Source: CAVWGP01 sp963754645 (GTDB lineage Bacteria; Pseudomonadota; Alphaproteobacteria; Bin65). From it: a stretch of DNA of 64,000 nucleotides. The DNA lies in NCBI GenBank assembly GCA_963754645.1, contig CAVWGP010000011.1, positions 1,116,001 through 1,180,000 on the forward strand. Direction: 5' to 3'. The notes beneath the pieces were generated by a model. It searched no databases. It was not told the origin of the DNA and worked only from the letters and a program-made list of their open reading frames with translations. This document shows, in pieces, positions 1 to 9,470 of the stretch. The translations under genes were made by a program, and so were the position numbers. Within the stretch, counting starts at the first letter, position 1; each line of letters starts with the position of its first letter.

Positions 1-1
1 T

Positions 2-1114
2 TTCATCGCCCTCGATCTTTCGCTGCAGAAGCGCGACGGCCTGCCGCCGGGCGCCGGCGGCGAAGCCTGGCAGGTGCATGGCGGCGGCTTCTACAACATG
101 GTCAAGTTCCTGGTGGCGCCGTCGCGCATGCCCGAGCAGCTCACCTGGTTCAAGTGGGAGGCCTACACCACCTGGTTGAGCGGCTTCTTCCTGCTCGTCA
201 TCGTCTACTACGCGGGCGCCGAGATGTATCTCGTCGACAGCGCCGTGCGCGAGCTCGCACCCTGGGCCGCCATCGCCATCGGTCTCGCGTCGCTGGCGCT
301 CGGCTGGCTGGCCTACGATCTGCTGTGCCGCTCGCCGCTCGGGCGCAACACGGCGCTGCTCGCGGCGCTCGGCTTCGTCTTCATCGTCGCCGTCGGCTGG
401 CTGCTCACCAAGTTCCTGAGCGGGCGCGGCGCCTATGTCCATGTCGGCGCCTTGATCGGCTCGATCATGGTCGGCAACGTGTTCTTCGTCATCATCCCGA
501 ACCAGAAAATCGTCGTAGCGGATTTGAAGGCCGGGCGCACGCCCGATCCGGACTACGGCCGCATCGCCAAGCAGCGCTCGCTGCACAACAATTATCTCAC
601 CCTGCCGGTCGTCTTCGTGATGATCAGCGGGCATTATCCGCTGAGCTTCGCGACCGAATGGAATTGGCTGATCCTCGCGCTCGTGATCGCGATGGGCGGC
701 GTGATCCGGCATTTCTTCAACCGGCGGCACCAGGGCGCGCCGAGCCCGTGGTGGACTTGGGGCGTCGCGGCACTCCTCTTCGCCGGCATGGTGTGGCTGA
801 GCTATGCCGGCGCGCCCGGCGCGCGCGGCGCGGCCGCGGCCAAACCGGCCAGCGAGGCGCGCATCGTCGAGATCCTGCAAACCCGCTGCATCATGTGCCA
901 CGCGCAAAAGCCGCTATGGCCCGGCATGGCGCTGCCGCCCAATCATATCCGGCTCGAAAACGCCGGCGACGCGCGGCGCCAGGCGCGGCTCATCTACGAG
1001 CAATCGGCGCTCACCCACGCCATGCCGCCCAACAACCTCTCCTTCATCACCGACGAGGAACGCGCCGAAATCGCCGCGTGGTACCGCGCCCGGCGCGGCG
1101 AACCCAAGCAATAG
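2..1114 (+). CDS. puuD: Urate hydroxylase PuuD, membrane-bound, C-terminal cytochrome c (5' end outside window)
   Basis: Membrane urate oxidase that converts urate to 5-hydroxyisourate in purine breakdown, passing electrons to a fused cytochrome c. The frame is open to the left window edge, so the N-terminus is missing; the first internal ATG (nt 74) is not taken as the start. About 370 residues are visible. They contain some seven hydrophobic helices, then a soluble tail with one CIMCH haem c motif (about nt 885-902). A multi-helix membrane part followed by a single cytochrome c domain is the PuuD architecture. The xanthine dehydrogenase genes at 3.8-7.7 kb support a role in purine catabolism. 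A dispersed palindromic repeat begins directly after the stop. Confidence 0.88.
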   Translation, partial: FIALDLSLQKRDGLPPGAGGEAWQVHGGGFYNMVKFLVAPSRMPEQLTWFKWEAYTTWLSGFFLLVIVYYAGAEMYLVDSAVRELAPWAAIAIGLASLALGWLAYDLLCRSPLGRNTALLAALGFVFIVAVGWLLTKFLSGRGAYVHVGALIGSIMVGNVFFVIIPNQKIVVADLKAGRTPDPDYGRIAKQRSLHNNYLTLPVVFVMISGHYPLSFATEWNWLILALVIAMGGVIRHFFNRRHQGAPSPWWTWGVAALLFAGMVWLSYAGAPGARGAAAAKPASEARIVEILQTRCIMCHAQKPLWPGMALPPNHIRLENAGDARRQARLIYEQSALTHAMPPNNLSFITDEERAEIAAWYRARRGEPKQ

Positions 1115-1116
1115 CC

Positions 1117-1294
1117 GTCATCCCGACCGAAGCGCCGAAGGCGCGAAGCGGCGGATCGCAGAGCGATCCGCGGGACCTCGGGTGGACGAGCGTTGTGCCG
1201 TCACGCGGACCGACGCTAGTCCGCTCGAGATCCCTCGGCTACGCGCGCTTGCGCGCGCGTCCGACGCCTTTGGCGTCGGCTCGCTCGGGATGAC
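1117..1294. repeat. Dispersed palindromic repeat, copy A
   Basis: Intergenic element of 178 bp with inverted ends GTCATCCCGA and TCGGGATGAC. Inside is a second inverted pair: a left core reading gggacctcgggtggac and a right core reading tagtccgctcgagatccc. It also carries short self-complementary inserts (ggatcgcagagcgatcc, cgacgcctttggcgtcg). Four related copies occur at 10562, 19608, 24364 and 27108. It lies between puuD and frmA and has no coding potential of its own. Confidence 0.85.
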
Positions 1295-1318
1295 GATCGA
1301 AAGTCAAAGCCGCCGACA

Positions 1319-2428
<1,110 letters not shown>

Positions 2429-2482
2429 GCTGGTCTCCGGTTGAAATGCGATGCACAGCCTTTTCCGATTTTCCGTCCGCGG

Positions 2483-3794
2483 TCAAGCCGCCGCGTCGCG
2501 GTCGTAGGCGATCTCGCCGGCGATATAGGCCGCGCGCACGGCGCGCTCCGGGCCGAGCATCATCTGGATGAACAGCGGTTTGCCAGATATCCGGCGCCGC
2601 TTTCATCCGCTCGGCGATCAGCGGCGTCGATTTGAGGTCGAGGACGGCGAGATCGGCTTCGTGGCCGGGCGCGATGCTGCCGATCTTGTCCGCGAGCCTG
2701 AGCGATGCGGCGGCGCCGCGCGTCGCGAGATAGAGCGCCTGCGCCGGGGTCAGCGTGCGGCCGGCGAAGCGCGCGATCTTGTAGGCCTCGGCCATGGTGG
2801 CGAGCATCGAAAACGAGAAGCCGCCGCCGACATCGCTGGCGAGGCCGACGGAAACCGGCCGCGCGCGCTCGGTGGCGCGGGCAATGTCGAACAAGCCGCT
2901 GCCGAGAAAACTGTTGGAGGTCGGGCAATGGGCCAACGCCGTGCCGGTCTCGTGCAAGCGGCGGAAATCCGTTTCGTCGAGATAAATGCCGTGGCCGTAA
3001 ATCGCGCGTTCGCCGAGCAGGCCGAAGCGGTCATAGACGCCGAGATAGGAGGCGCAATCCGGAAACAGCTTCGCGACCCAGGCGATCTCCTCTTTCATCT
3101 CGGCGAGGTGGGATTGCAGATAGGCGCCCTTGGCTTCGCGCCACAGGGCGCCGGTCATTTCGAGCTGCTCAGGCGTGCTTGTCGGCGCGAAGCGCGGCGT
3201 GAGGGCGTAGAGGCAGCGGCCCTTTCCGTGCCAGCGCTCGTAAAGCCGCTTCGAATTGGCGTAGCCCGCCGCCGCGTCCTCGACCAGGTTCGCGGGCGCG
3301 TTGCGGTCCATGAGCACCTTGCCCGCAATCATGCGCTGCTTGCGGGCCAGCGCTTCCGCGAAAAACGCATCGACGGATTCGGCATGCACCGTGCAATAGA
3401 CCGCCGCCGTTGTGGTGCCGTGCCGGATCGTCTGGTCGAGAAACAGCTTGGCGGTGGCCCGGCACAGCGCCGCGTCGGCGAAACGCGCTTCGTGCGGGAA
3501 CGTGTAGGTCTCGAGCCAATCCAACAGATTCTTGCCGAACGAGGCCATCACTTGCACTTGCGGATAATGCGCGTGGCAATCGATGAAGCCGGGCAGGATC
3601 AGGCTGTCGCGGTAATGCGTCACCGGCGTGCCGGGCGGCATGTCGCGCAGCACGGCGTCGTGGTTGCCGAAAGCCGCGATCTTGCCGCCGTCGAGCAGGA
3701 TCAGCGCATCGCTCTCATAGCGAGCGGCGGCATCGTCGCCGACCGCGAAAGGGTCGTCATGGAAAGTGAGGGCGGCGCCCCGGATCGCGCGCAT
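2483..3794 (-). pseudogene. guaD: Guanine deaminase, interrupted by a +1 frameshift near its C-terminus
   Basis: Amidohydrolase that deaminates guanine to xanthine, feeding xanthine dehydrogenase. The ATG at 3794 gives MRAIRGAALTF. The metal site is seen as PGFIDCHAHYPQ, with later HLAEMKEE, GHGIYLDE and a TSN/SNSFLGSG segment typical of GuaD. The main frame runs correctly to about nt 2585 (APDIW). The family-like ending, LFIQMMLGPERAVRAAYIAG, continues in another frame and stops at 2483. The span of 1312 nt is one base over a multiple of three. Losing one base of the TTT run at 2583-2585 or nearby would restore a protein of about 436 aa. The break may be a sequencing error or a real mutation. 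In the disrupted frame translation would run on to about 2400. Confidence 0.82.
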
Positions 3795-3813
3795 GAAAAA
3801 TCGACCCGCGCGC

Positions 3814-6180
3814 TCAGCCGGCGAGGCCGCGCCAGGCCGCCGCCGGATCGGCGCCGCTGGCTTTGCCGGCGGCGCGCAGGCGCTGTTCGACGGCGCTGAG
3901 AATTCGCTCGGGCGTGGCCGGCGCGTCGAGCTCGACCGGCAGATGCTTGGGGCCGACGGCGCCGATCGCGTCGCGGATCGCGAGCCAGGCCGAGATCGCG
4001 AGCATGAGCGGCGGCTCGCCCACCGCCTTCGAGCGGAAGATCGTGGCTTCGCGATTGGGCGCGTCCTCGAGAATATGCACGTTGAACACCGGCGGCATGT
4101 CGCGGCTGCCGGGAATCTTGTAGGTCGATGGTCCCACCGTCTTGAGCGTGCCGTCGGGCGCCCACCACAGCTCCTCGCAGGTGAGCCAGCCCAGGCCTTG
4201 GGCGAAAGCGCCCTCGATCTGGCCGAGATCGACGGCGGGATTGAGCGACGCGCCGCAATCGTGAATGAGATCGGCGCGCAGCACGCGCGTTTCGCCGGTG
4301 AGCAGGTCGATCGCGACTTCGCTCGCCGCGGCGCCATAGGCGAAATAGAAAAACGGCCGTCCGGTCAGGCTGCGCTGGTCCCAATGGATTTTCGGAATCC
4401 GGTAGAAGCCCGTCGCCGAGAGCGACACGCGGCGCTGCCAGCACAGCTGCGCCAGTTCGGGGAAGGTGAGCGCATTGTTGCCGTGACGCACCATGTTGTC
4501 GGCGAAGGTCACCTCGTCGCGCGGCGCGCCGAAGCGCTCGGCGAACACCTCCGCCATGCGGGTGCGGATTTCGCTCGCCGCCAGGTAGGCCGCCATGCCG
4601 TTCACGTCCGAGCCGGTCGAGGCCGCCGTCGCCGAAGTGTTGGGCACTTTGTCGGTGCGCGTGGCGCTGATGCGCACATGCTGCGTGCCGACGCCGAACA
4701 CGCCCGCCGCCACCTGCGCCACTTTGACGAACAGGCCCTGGCCCATCTCGGTGCCGCCGTGATTGAGATGCACGCTGCCGTCGGTATAGACGTGCACCAG
4801 CGCGCCGGCCTGGTTGAGAATCGGATTGTTGAACGCGATGCCGAATTTCACCGGCATCACGGCGAGGCCCTTCTTGACGATGCGGTTGGCGCGGTTGAAC
4901 TCCGCGATCTCGGCGCGCCGCCGCGCCACATCCGCCGTGCGCAGCAGCCGCTCCATCAACAGCGGCGCGATATTATCCTCGACGATTTGGCCGTAGGGCG
5001 TCACGTCGCGCGGCGTAGCACCGTAGAAATTGCGCCGCTGCACGTCTTCGAGCGGCAGGCCGAGCTGGCGCGCGATGCGGTCGAGAACAGCCTCGATCGC
5101 GACCATGCCCTGCGGACCGCCGAAGCCGCGGAACGCCGTGTTCGACACCGTGTGGGTCTTGCACAGAAAGCCCGTCGCCGAAACGGCCGGCAAATAATAG
5201 CAGTTATCGATATGGCACAGCGCGCGCGTCATCACCGCCGGCGAAAGATCGGCGACGCAGCCGGCGCGCGCCGCGAGCGCGATGTCGAGCCCAAGCAGGC
5301 GGCCTTCGCCGTCGAAGCCCACATCGTAGCGCACCGCGAAATCGTGGCGCTTGCCCGTGATCGTCATGTCGGCGTCGCGGCTCAGGCGCAGCTTCACCGG
5401 CTGGCGCAGCTTCGAAGCGCACAGGCCGGCGATGGCGGCGAAGATCGTCGGCTGGCTCTCCTTGCCGCCGAAGCCGCCGCCCATGCGCCGGACCTCGACA
5501 TCGACCATGGCGGCGGGAATGCCAAGCACGCCCGCCGTCTTGCGCTGCGCTTCGTTGGGGTGCTGCGTCGAGCAATAGAGCAAAAGCTCGCCGGCTTCGC
5601 GCGGCACGGCGAGGGTGATGTGGGTTTCGAGATAGAAATGATCCTGGCCGCCGATGGCGAGTTCGCCCGCGATGCGGTGCGGGGAAGCGGCGAGCGCGGC
5701 GGCGGCATCGCCGCGTTTCATCGCCATCGGCTCGCCGATGAAGCTCTTGGCCGCGAGTGCGGCTTCGATCGAGAGAATCGCCGGCAGGATTTCGTAGTCG
5801 ACCTCGACCGTCTCCGCCGCGATTTGCGCCGCGCGAAAGCTCGTGGCCACGGCGACGGCGACGGGGCAGCCGACGTAGTCGGCGACGCCATCCGCCAGGC
5901 ACGGCTCGGGAAAAACCGGGCCGACATCGTTGCGGCCCGGAATGTCCCTGGCGGTGAACAGCGCGACGAATCCCGGCAACGCCGCTGCGGCGCCGGCGCG
6001 GATCGCGCGGATGCGCGCATGAGCATGCGGGCTTACGACGAGGCAGGCGTGCAGCGCGTGGGGAAAATCCGCAATATCGTCGATATAGATCGCCTCGCCG
6101 GTCGTGTGCTTGCGCGCGCTGTCATGCGCCAGCGCAAGGCCGATGGGCGAGGGCGTGTCCCGGGGCAGCATTTCGTTCAT
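3814..6180 (-). CDS. xdhB: Xanthine dehydrogenase, molybdopterin-binding subunit
   Basis: Large subunit (788 aa) of the bacterial two-subunit xanthine dehydrogenase, which oxidises hypoxanthine and xanthine to urate at a molybdenum cofactor. Family motifs are visible: GGFGGKE, the FRGFGGPQG stretch near the active site, and the late KAVGEPPLM containing the catalytic glutamate. The start is the ATG at 6180, overlapping the xdhA stop in an ATGA arrangement that implies translational coupling. The stop at 3814 lies 20 nt before the guanine deaminase start. Size and order fit XdhB. No xdhC cofactor-insertion gene is seen in this window. Confidence 0.95.
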   Translation of the reverse strand: MNEMLPRDTPSPIGLALAHDSARKHTTGEAIYIDDIADFPHALHACLVVSPHAHARIRAIRAGAAAALPGFVALFTARDIPGRNDVGPVFPEPCLADGVADYVGCPVAVAVATSFRAAQIAAETVEVDYEILPAILSIEAALAAKSFIGEPMAMKRGDAAAALAASPHRIAGELAIGGQDHFYLETHITLAVPREAGELLLYCSTQHPNEAQRKTAGVLGIPAAMVDVEVRRMGGGFGGKESQPTIFAAIAGLCASKLRQPVKLRLSRDADMTITGKRHDFAVRYDVGFDGEGRLLGLDIALAARAGCVADLSPAVMTRALCHIDNCYYLPAVSATGFLCKTHTVSNTAFRGFGGPQGMVAIEAVLDRIARQLGLPLEDVQRRNFYGATPRDVTPYGQIVEDNIAPLLMERLLRTADVARRRAEIAEFNRANRIVKKGLAVMPVKFGIAFNNPILNQAGALVHVYTDGSVHLNHGGTEMGQGLFVKVAQVAAGVFGVGTQHVRISATRTDKVPNTSATAASTGSDVNGMAAYLAASEIRTRMAEVFAERFGAPRDEVTFADNMVRHGNNALTFPELAQLCWQRRVSLSATGFYRIPKIHWDQRSLTGRPFFYFAYGAAASEVAIDLLTGETRVLRADLIHDCGASLNPAVDLGQIEGAFAQGLGWLTCEELWWAPDGTLKTVGPSTYKIPGSRDMPPVFNVHILEDAPNREATIFRSKAVGEPPLMLAISAWLAIRDAIGAVGPKHLPVELDAPATPERILSAVEQRLRAAGKASGADPAAAWRGLAG

Positions 6181-7673
6181 AGATCGGCGACCTCGAAACG
6201 CTCGCCGCCGCCGCCCGCGTCGATCGCGAAACGGCGCAGCAAGTTGGCCGCGATACGCTGGCGGTATTCCGCGCTGCCGCGAAAATCGCTGAGCGGCGCG
6301 AAATCCGCCGCGAGCGCGGGTAGCGCTGCTTCGATCGTGGCCGGCGCGAAAGCCTGGCCGGTCAGCGCGCGTTCGGCGCCGGCGGCGCGTTTCGGCGTCG
6401 CCGCCATGCCGCCATAGGCAAGGCGCGCCGCTCGGATTTTGCCCGACTCGACGGCGATCCAGAACGCGCCGCACACGGTCGCGATGTCCTGGTCGTAGCG
6501 CTTCGAAATCTTGTAGGTGCGGAAATGCTCGCCAGGCTTGAGGTGCGGCAGGGTGACGGCGGCGATGAACTCGTCGCGCACCAAGGCCGTTTTGCGATAG
6601 CCGGTGAAAAAATCGCCGATCGAAACGGTGCGCAGGCCGCGCTGGGATTGCAGCTCGAGCGCGGCATCGAGAGCCAGCAGCGCCGGCGGCAGATCGCCGA
6701 TCGGCGACGCCGTCGCGAGATTGCCGCCAATGGTGCCGAGGTTGCGGATTTGCCGCGAACCGAAGCGGCGGATCAGCGTGCCGAGGCTGGGATAATGCGC
6801 GTCGAGCGCCGCCAGCGCGTCGCTGTGCGTCGCCGCCGCGCCGAGCCGGATGCCGTCCGCGCCGATTTCGATGCGGCGGAGATCGGGCGCCGCGGCAAGC
6901 GAGATGACGATCGGCAATTTCAGATTGTCCTTGGCGACCGGCAGGCCGATATCCGTGCCGCCGGCCACCAGCCGCGCTTCGGGGTGGCGCGCGAGCAGTG
7001 CCGCCGCTTCGCCCGCGCTGCGCGGCGCGAAATAGAGCGCGTCTCGATCGCCGGTCGCCAGCGCGGCCTCGCGTTGCAGCGCATTCAATTGCGCGCGGAT
7101 CGCATCGGACCGCGCCGACCACCACGCGGCCGCCGCCGCATGGGCGCCGCGCGCCGCGTCGAGGATCGGCCGGTAGCCGGTGCAGCGGCAAAGATTGCCG
7201 GCGAGCGCGTCGTGCAAGATCGCGTCGTCCGGCGCCTCGCCGCCGGCTGCGAAGGCGGCGAGCGCCGTAATGAATCCGGGCGTGCAGAAGCCGCATTGGC
7301 TGGCGTGCAGGGCGACGAAGCTTTCCTGCACCGGATAAAGCGCCTCGCCCGCGCCGAGGCCTTCGACCGTCAACACGGCGGCGCCGTCGAGCGAGGGCAG
7401 GAAGGCGAGGCAGCTATTGATCGCGCGCACGGCGAGAGCGCCGGCATCGTCGAGCCGGCACACGACAACGCTGCACGCGCCGCAATCGCCCTCGCCGCAG
7501 CCTTCCTTCGTGCCGGTCAGGCGCGCCTCAAGGCGGATATAATCGAGGACCGTCTCGGTCGGCGAAACCCGCGACAGAGTCTTGAGCGCGCCATTGAGAT
7601 AAAAACGGACCGCCGAGGCCGGCGGCGAGGCCGGCCCAGTCTGGGCTGCGGTGGCGGAGGCGTGGGCCTGCAT
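6177..7673 (-). CDS. xdhA: Xanthine dehydrogenase, small subunit (2Fe-2S and FAD)
   Basis: Small subunit (498 aa) carrying two [2Fe-2S] clusters and FAD, passing electrons from the XdhB molybdenum site to NAD+. The N-terminal ferredoxin cluster motif is CGEGDCGACSVV with a partner Cys downstream. The second cluster is CGFCTPG with CRCTGYRPI. The FAD domain follows with VAGGTDIG and NLGTIGGNLATASPIGD. The start is the ATG at 7673 (MQAHASATAAQTG); the frame stays open further upstream only as antisense to the neighbouring kinase gene. It leads a unit xdhA-xdhB-guaD with 4-nt and 20-nt junctions. Confidence 0.95.
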   Translation of the reverse strand: MQAHASATAAQTGPASPPASAVRFYLNGALKTLSRVSPTETVLDYIRLEARLTGTKEGCGEGDCGACSVVVCRLDDAGALAVRAINSCLAFLPSLDGAAVLTVEGLGAGEALYPVQESFVALHASQCGFCTPGFITALAAFAAGGEAPDDAILHDALAGNLCRCTGYRPILDAARGAHAAAAAWWSARSDAIRAQLNALQREAALATGDRDALYFAPRSAGEAAALLARHPEARLVAGGTDIGLPVAKDNLKLPIVISLAAAPDLRRIEIGADGIRLGAAATHSDALAALDAHYPSLGTLIRRFGSRQIRNLGTIGGNLATASPIGDLPPALLALDAALELQSQRGLRTVSIGDFFTGYRKTALVRDEFIAAVTLPHLKPGEHFRTYKISKRYDQDIATVCGAFWIAVESGKIRAARLAYGGMAATPKRAAGAERALTGQAFAPATIEAALPALAADFAPLSDFRGSAEYRQRIAANLLRRFAIDAGGGGERFEVADL

Positions 7674-7685
7674 GCTGTTTCGCCC

Positions 7686-7738
7686 GGATCCTGACCGCTG
7701 ACATAAGCCGATCGTTCGCCGCCTGTCTAGCGAACGAA
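7686..7738. repeat. Hairpin-containing direct repeat, left copy
   Basis: 53-bp sequence starting ggatcctgaccgct that is nearly repeated in the same orientation at 8498-8550. Both copies contain a perfect 8-bp hairpin, TCGTTCGC with GCGAACGA, around a 10-nt loop. The two copies bracket the small kinase gene at 7918-8448. The left copy also lies just upstream of xdhA. Confidence 0.75.
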
Positions 7739-7917
7739 ATTCGTTGCCACGGAGAAAAATTTTTGCGATGGAGACGACCGGCGATCCGCTCGCCTGCGGC
7801 CGAGCGCAACATTCCGATCGCCTTGCACCCGATTGCGGACGTCTTATGTTCCCGGTGAGGTTTCTCCTTTCTGGCCCGGAGGCCGCGCCGTCGGGCCATG
7901 TCGAAAGAGCGTGCCAA

Positions 7918-8448
7918 GTGAAAAGGGTTGCGGTGTTCGGAAATACCGGCGGTGGAAAATCGACGCTTGCCAAACGATTGGCCGAACGAACGCAGCTACC
8001 ATTGTACGTGCTGGACATGATCCAATACCGCGCCGGCGGCGGCGAAGTTCCGCGCGAAGAATTCTTGAAGGCGCATGCGGACCTGCTGCGCCAGGACGAG
8101 TGGATCATCGACGGATTCGGCGGCGTCGCTTCGGCCTGGGAGCGCTTCGCCAAAGCCGACACGCTCGTCTACATCGATCTACCTCTCGTCACGCACCACT
8201 GGTGGGTGACGAGGCGTCTGATCAAAGGCCACTTCGTAACGCCGGAAGGTTGGCCGCCGAACAGTCCGTTGTGGCGCAGCACCCTCAATAGCTACAAAGT
8301 GATTTGGCGTTGCCATCGCGGGCTGACGCCCCGATATAGGCAGCTCGTCGCCGACGCGGCGGCCTCAAAGCAGGTCCACCACCTGAAGTCGCCCGCCGAG
8401 ATGACGGCCTTCCTCAAGGCAATCAAGCGCAAGTCTTCGGGTGCTTGA
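7918..8448 (+). CDS. P-loop kinase-like ATPase (adenylate kinase / topology-modulation type)
   Basis: Small P-loop nucleoside-triphosphate protein of 176 aa. The Walker A motif GNTGGGKST lies at residues 7-15, at the very N-terminus as in AAA_18/adenylate-kinase-like proteins often annotated as DNA topology modulation protein. IIDGFGG follows the position of the second nucleotide-binding element. The start chosen is GTG at 7918, because it puts the P-loop at the usual distance from the N-terminus; an upstream in-frame ATG at 7744 would add an unconvincing 58 residues. The substrate is unknown. The gene stands alone and is flanked by direct hairpin repeats (7686 and 8498). Confidence 0.72.
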   Translation: MKRVAVFGNTGGGKSTLAKRLAERTQLPLYVLDMIQYRAGGGEVPREEFLKAHADLLRQDEWIIDGFGGVASAWERFAKADTLVYIDLPLVTHHWWVTRRLIKGHFVTPEGWPPNSPLWRSTLNSYKVIWRCHRGLTPRYRQLVADAAASKQVHHLKSPAEMTAFLKAIKRKSSGA

Positions 8449-8497
8449 CTTTTCGGCGCCGGGAAATTCGTCCCAGCCAGCCGACCGCAATCGGCCT

Positions 8498-8550
8498 GGA
8501 TCCTAACCGCCCGCATGGGCCGATCGTTCGCCGCCTGTCCAGCGAACGAA
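8498..8550. repeat. Hairpin-containing direct repeat, right copy
   Basis: Second copy of the 53-bp repeat described at 7686, in the same orientation and differing at a few positions. The 8-bp hairpin stem is fully conserved while the loop differs by one base. Conservation of the stem suggests that the structure matters. Confidence 0.75.
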
Positions 8551-8614
8551 GCCCGGCTGCCGCTTGGTAGGGACGGTCTCAGACCAACGGCCCCAAGGAA
8601 TGACGGATCGATGC

Positions 8615-8705
8615 GCCGCAGGGGCACGCGGCGCGTGCCCTGTTTCTGGAGGGCACGAAAGTTCTGCGTTGCATGACCAGGGCACGCGCCGCGTGCCCCT
8701 ACGGC
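8615..8705. repeat. Long inverted repeat, arms of 27 bp with one mismatch
   Basis: Arms 8615-8641 and 8679-8705 are complementary with one mismatch and enclose 37 nt. Each arm is itself close to palindromic (gggcacgcg/cgcgtgccc). Together with the direct repeat at 8498 it fills the non-coding stretch 8449-8779, in which I see no gene. It could fold in RNA as a hairpin after the kinase gene or be a small non-autonomous mobile element. Confidence 0.8.
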
Positions 8706-8779
8706 ACAAGCCTCGGTGAATTTTTAGGGCCGCCGATATTCGACCCGCCCCCACGAAAATATGCGCTGGTGCCGCTTGG

Positions 8780-9196
8780 CTATCCGCGCGAGGAGATGAT
8801 GCGCGGGTTGAAGGGCTGCCGCGTCGGCAAGGTCTCGATCATGGGCAGCGGCTTTTCGGGCGCCGCTTGTTTCGCGCCCGCCACTGGCGGCAAGGGCGCC
8901 AGCGGCTTCGGCAGGTTGATGCGGCGCTTTTCGCCGAACAAAGACGGGAACGCGAAATTTCCGCCTTTGACCACCGGCGTCACTTTCGCGCGCGGCACGG
9001 ATTTGCCGCTCGCCCCCTCGGTCCGCTGCGCCGCGCTGCGCCGCGCCGCCGCGACCATGCGCTCGATGAAGGTGCGGCCCTCGAAAGCCTCCCAGGAGCA
9101 GGTCGCGCATTTGCCGGCATATTGCGAAGGCTTGATAATGATCTCTTCGGATCCGCAATAGCGGCAAGGTTCGCCAAACGAGCGGCAGCTTTGCAT
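8780..9196 (-). CDS. Zinc-ribbon hypothetical protein
   Basis: Uncharacterised 138-aa protein. Its N-terminus has two Cys pairs, CRYC and CATC, about 20 residues apart (residues 11-33), which is a zinc-ribbon or rubredoxin-knuckle layout. The remainder is rich in Pro, Ala and basic residues and looks disordered. The start at 9196 is fixed by a very good ribosome binding site, AGGAGG, five bases before the ATG. No partner gene is obvious. I cannot assign a function; nucleic-acid or metal binding is only a guess from the ribbon. Confidence 0.72.
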   Translation of the reverse strand: MQSCRSFGEPCRYCGSEEIIIKPSQYAGKCATCSWEAFEGRTFIERMVAAARRSAAQRTEGASGKSVPRAKVTPVVKGGNFAFPSLFGEKRRINLPKPLAPLPPVAGAKQAAPEKPLPMIETLPTRQPFNPRIISSRG

Positions 9197-9402
9197 GGTA
9201 ACCTCCTGACTATTTTCTTTATCGCGGCGTCCGTGCCGGGCGGTTCGGCCGTTAAGAAATGGAACCGATTTCGCCCGTCAAAACTTTACGCCGCGTCGCT
9301 CCGTTAGGAAATAATTACCCGCAATAGATTGAAATCGCCCGCGCAATGCAACCAATTCCGAGCATCCATATGGTTAAAATACAAGGAATAATCAGCATTT
9401 TG

Positions 9403-9454
9403 CGCCAGAAAAAGAGTTAACGCCGCTGCGCCGCATCGCGTCGGCGGCGTTAAC
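9403..9454 (-). terminator. Terminator hairpin after the 2-hydroxyacid dehydrogenase gene
   Basis: Arms GTTAACGCCGC (9416-9426) and GCGGCGTTAAC (9444-9454) form a perfect 11-bp stem. On the minus strand the hairpin is followed by TCTTTTTCT. It begins 17 nt after the stop at 9471. The rest of 9197-9470 holds no gene that I can see. Confidence 0.75.
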
Positions 9455-9470
9455 CAGCCGCTTGGCGATC

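Noticed and set aside
3766..6417. Very long plus-strand open frame (883 codons) opposite xdhB
   Set aside because: It is the complement of a clear xdhB gene, has Arg/His-rich low-complexity translation and no domain; such antisense frames are common at this GC content.
7673..8162. Upstream in-frame extension of xdhA to an ATG at 8162
   Set aside because: The extra residues are antisense to the plus-strand P-loop kinase, and the family N-terminus begins near the ATG at 7673.
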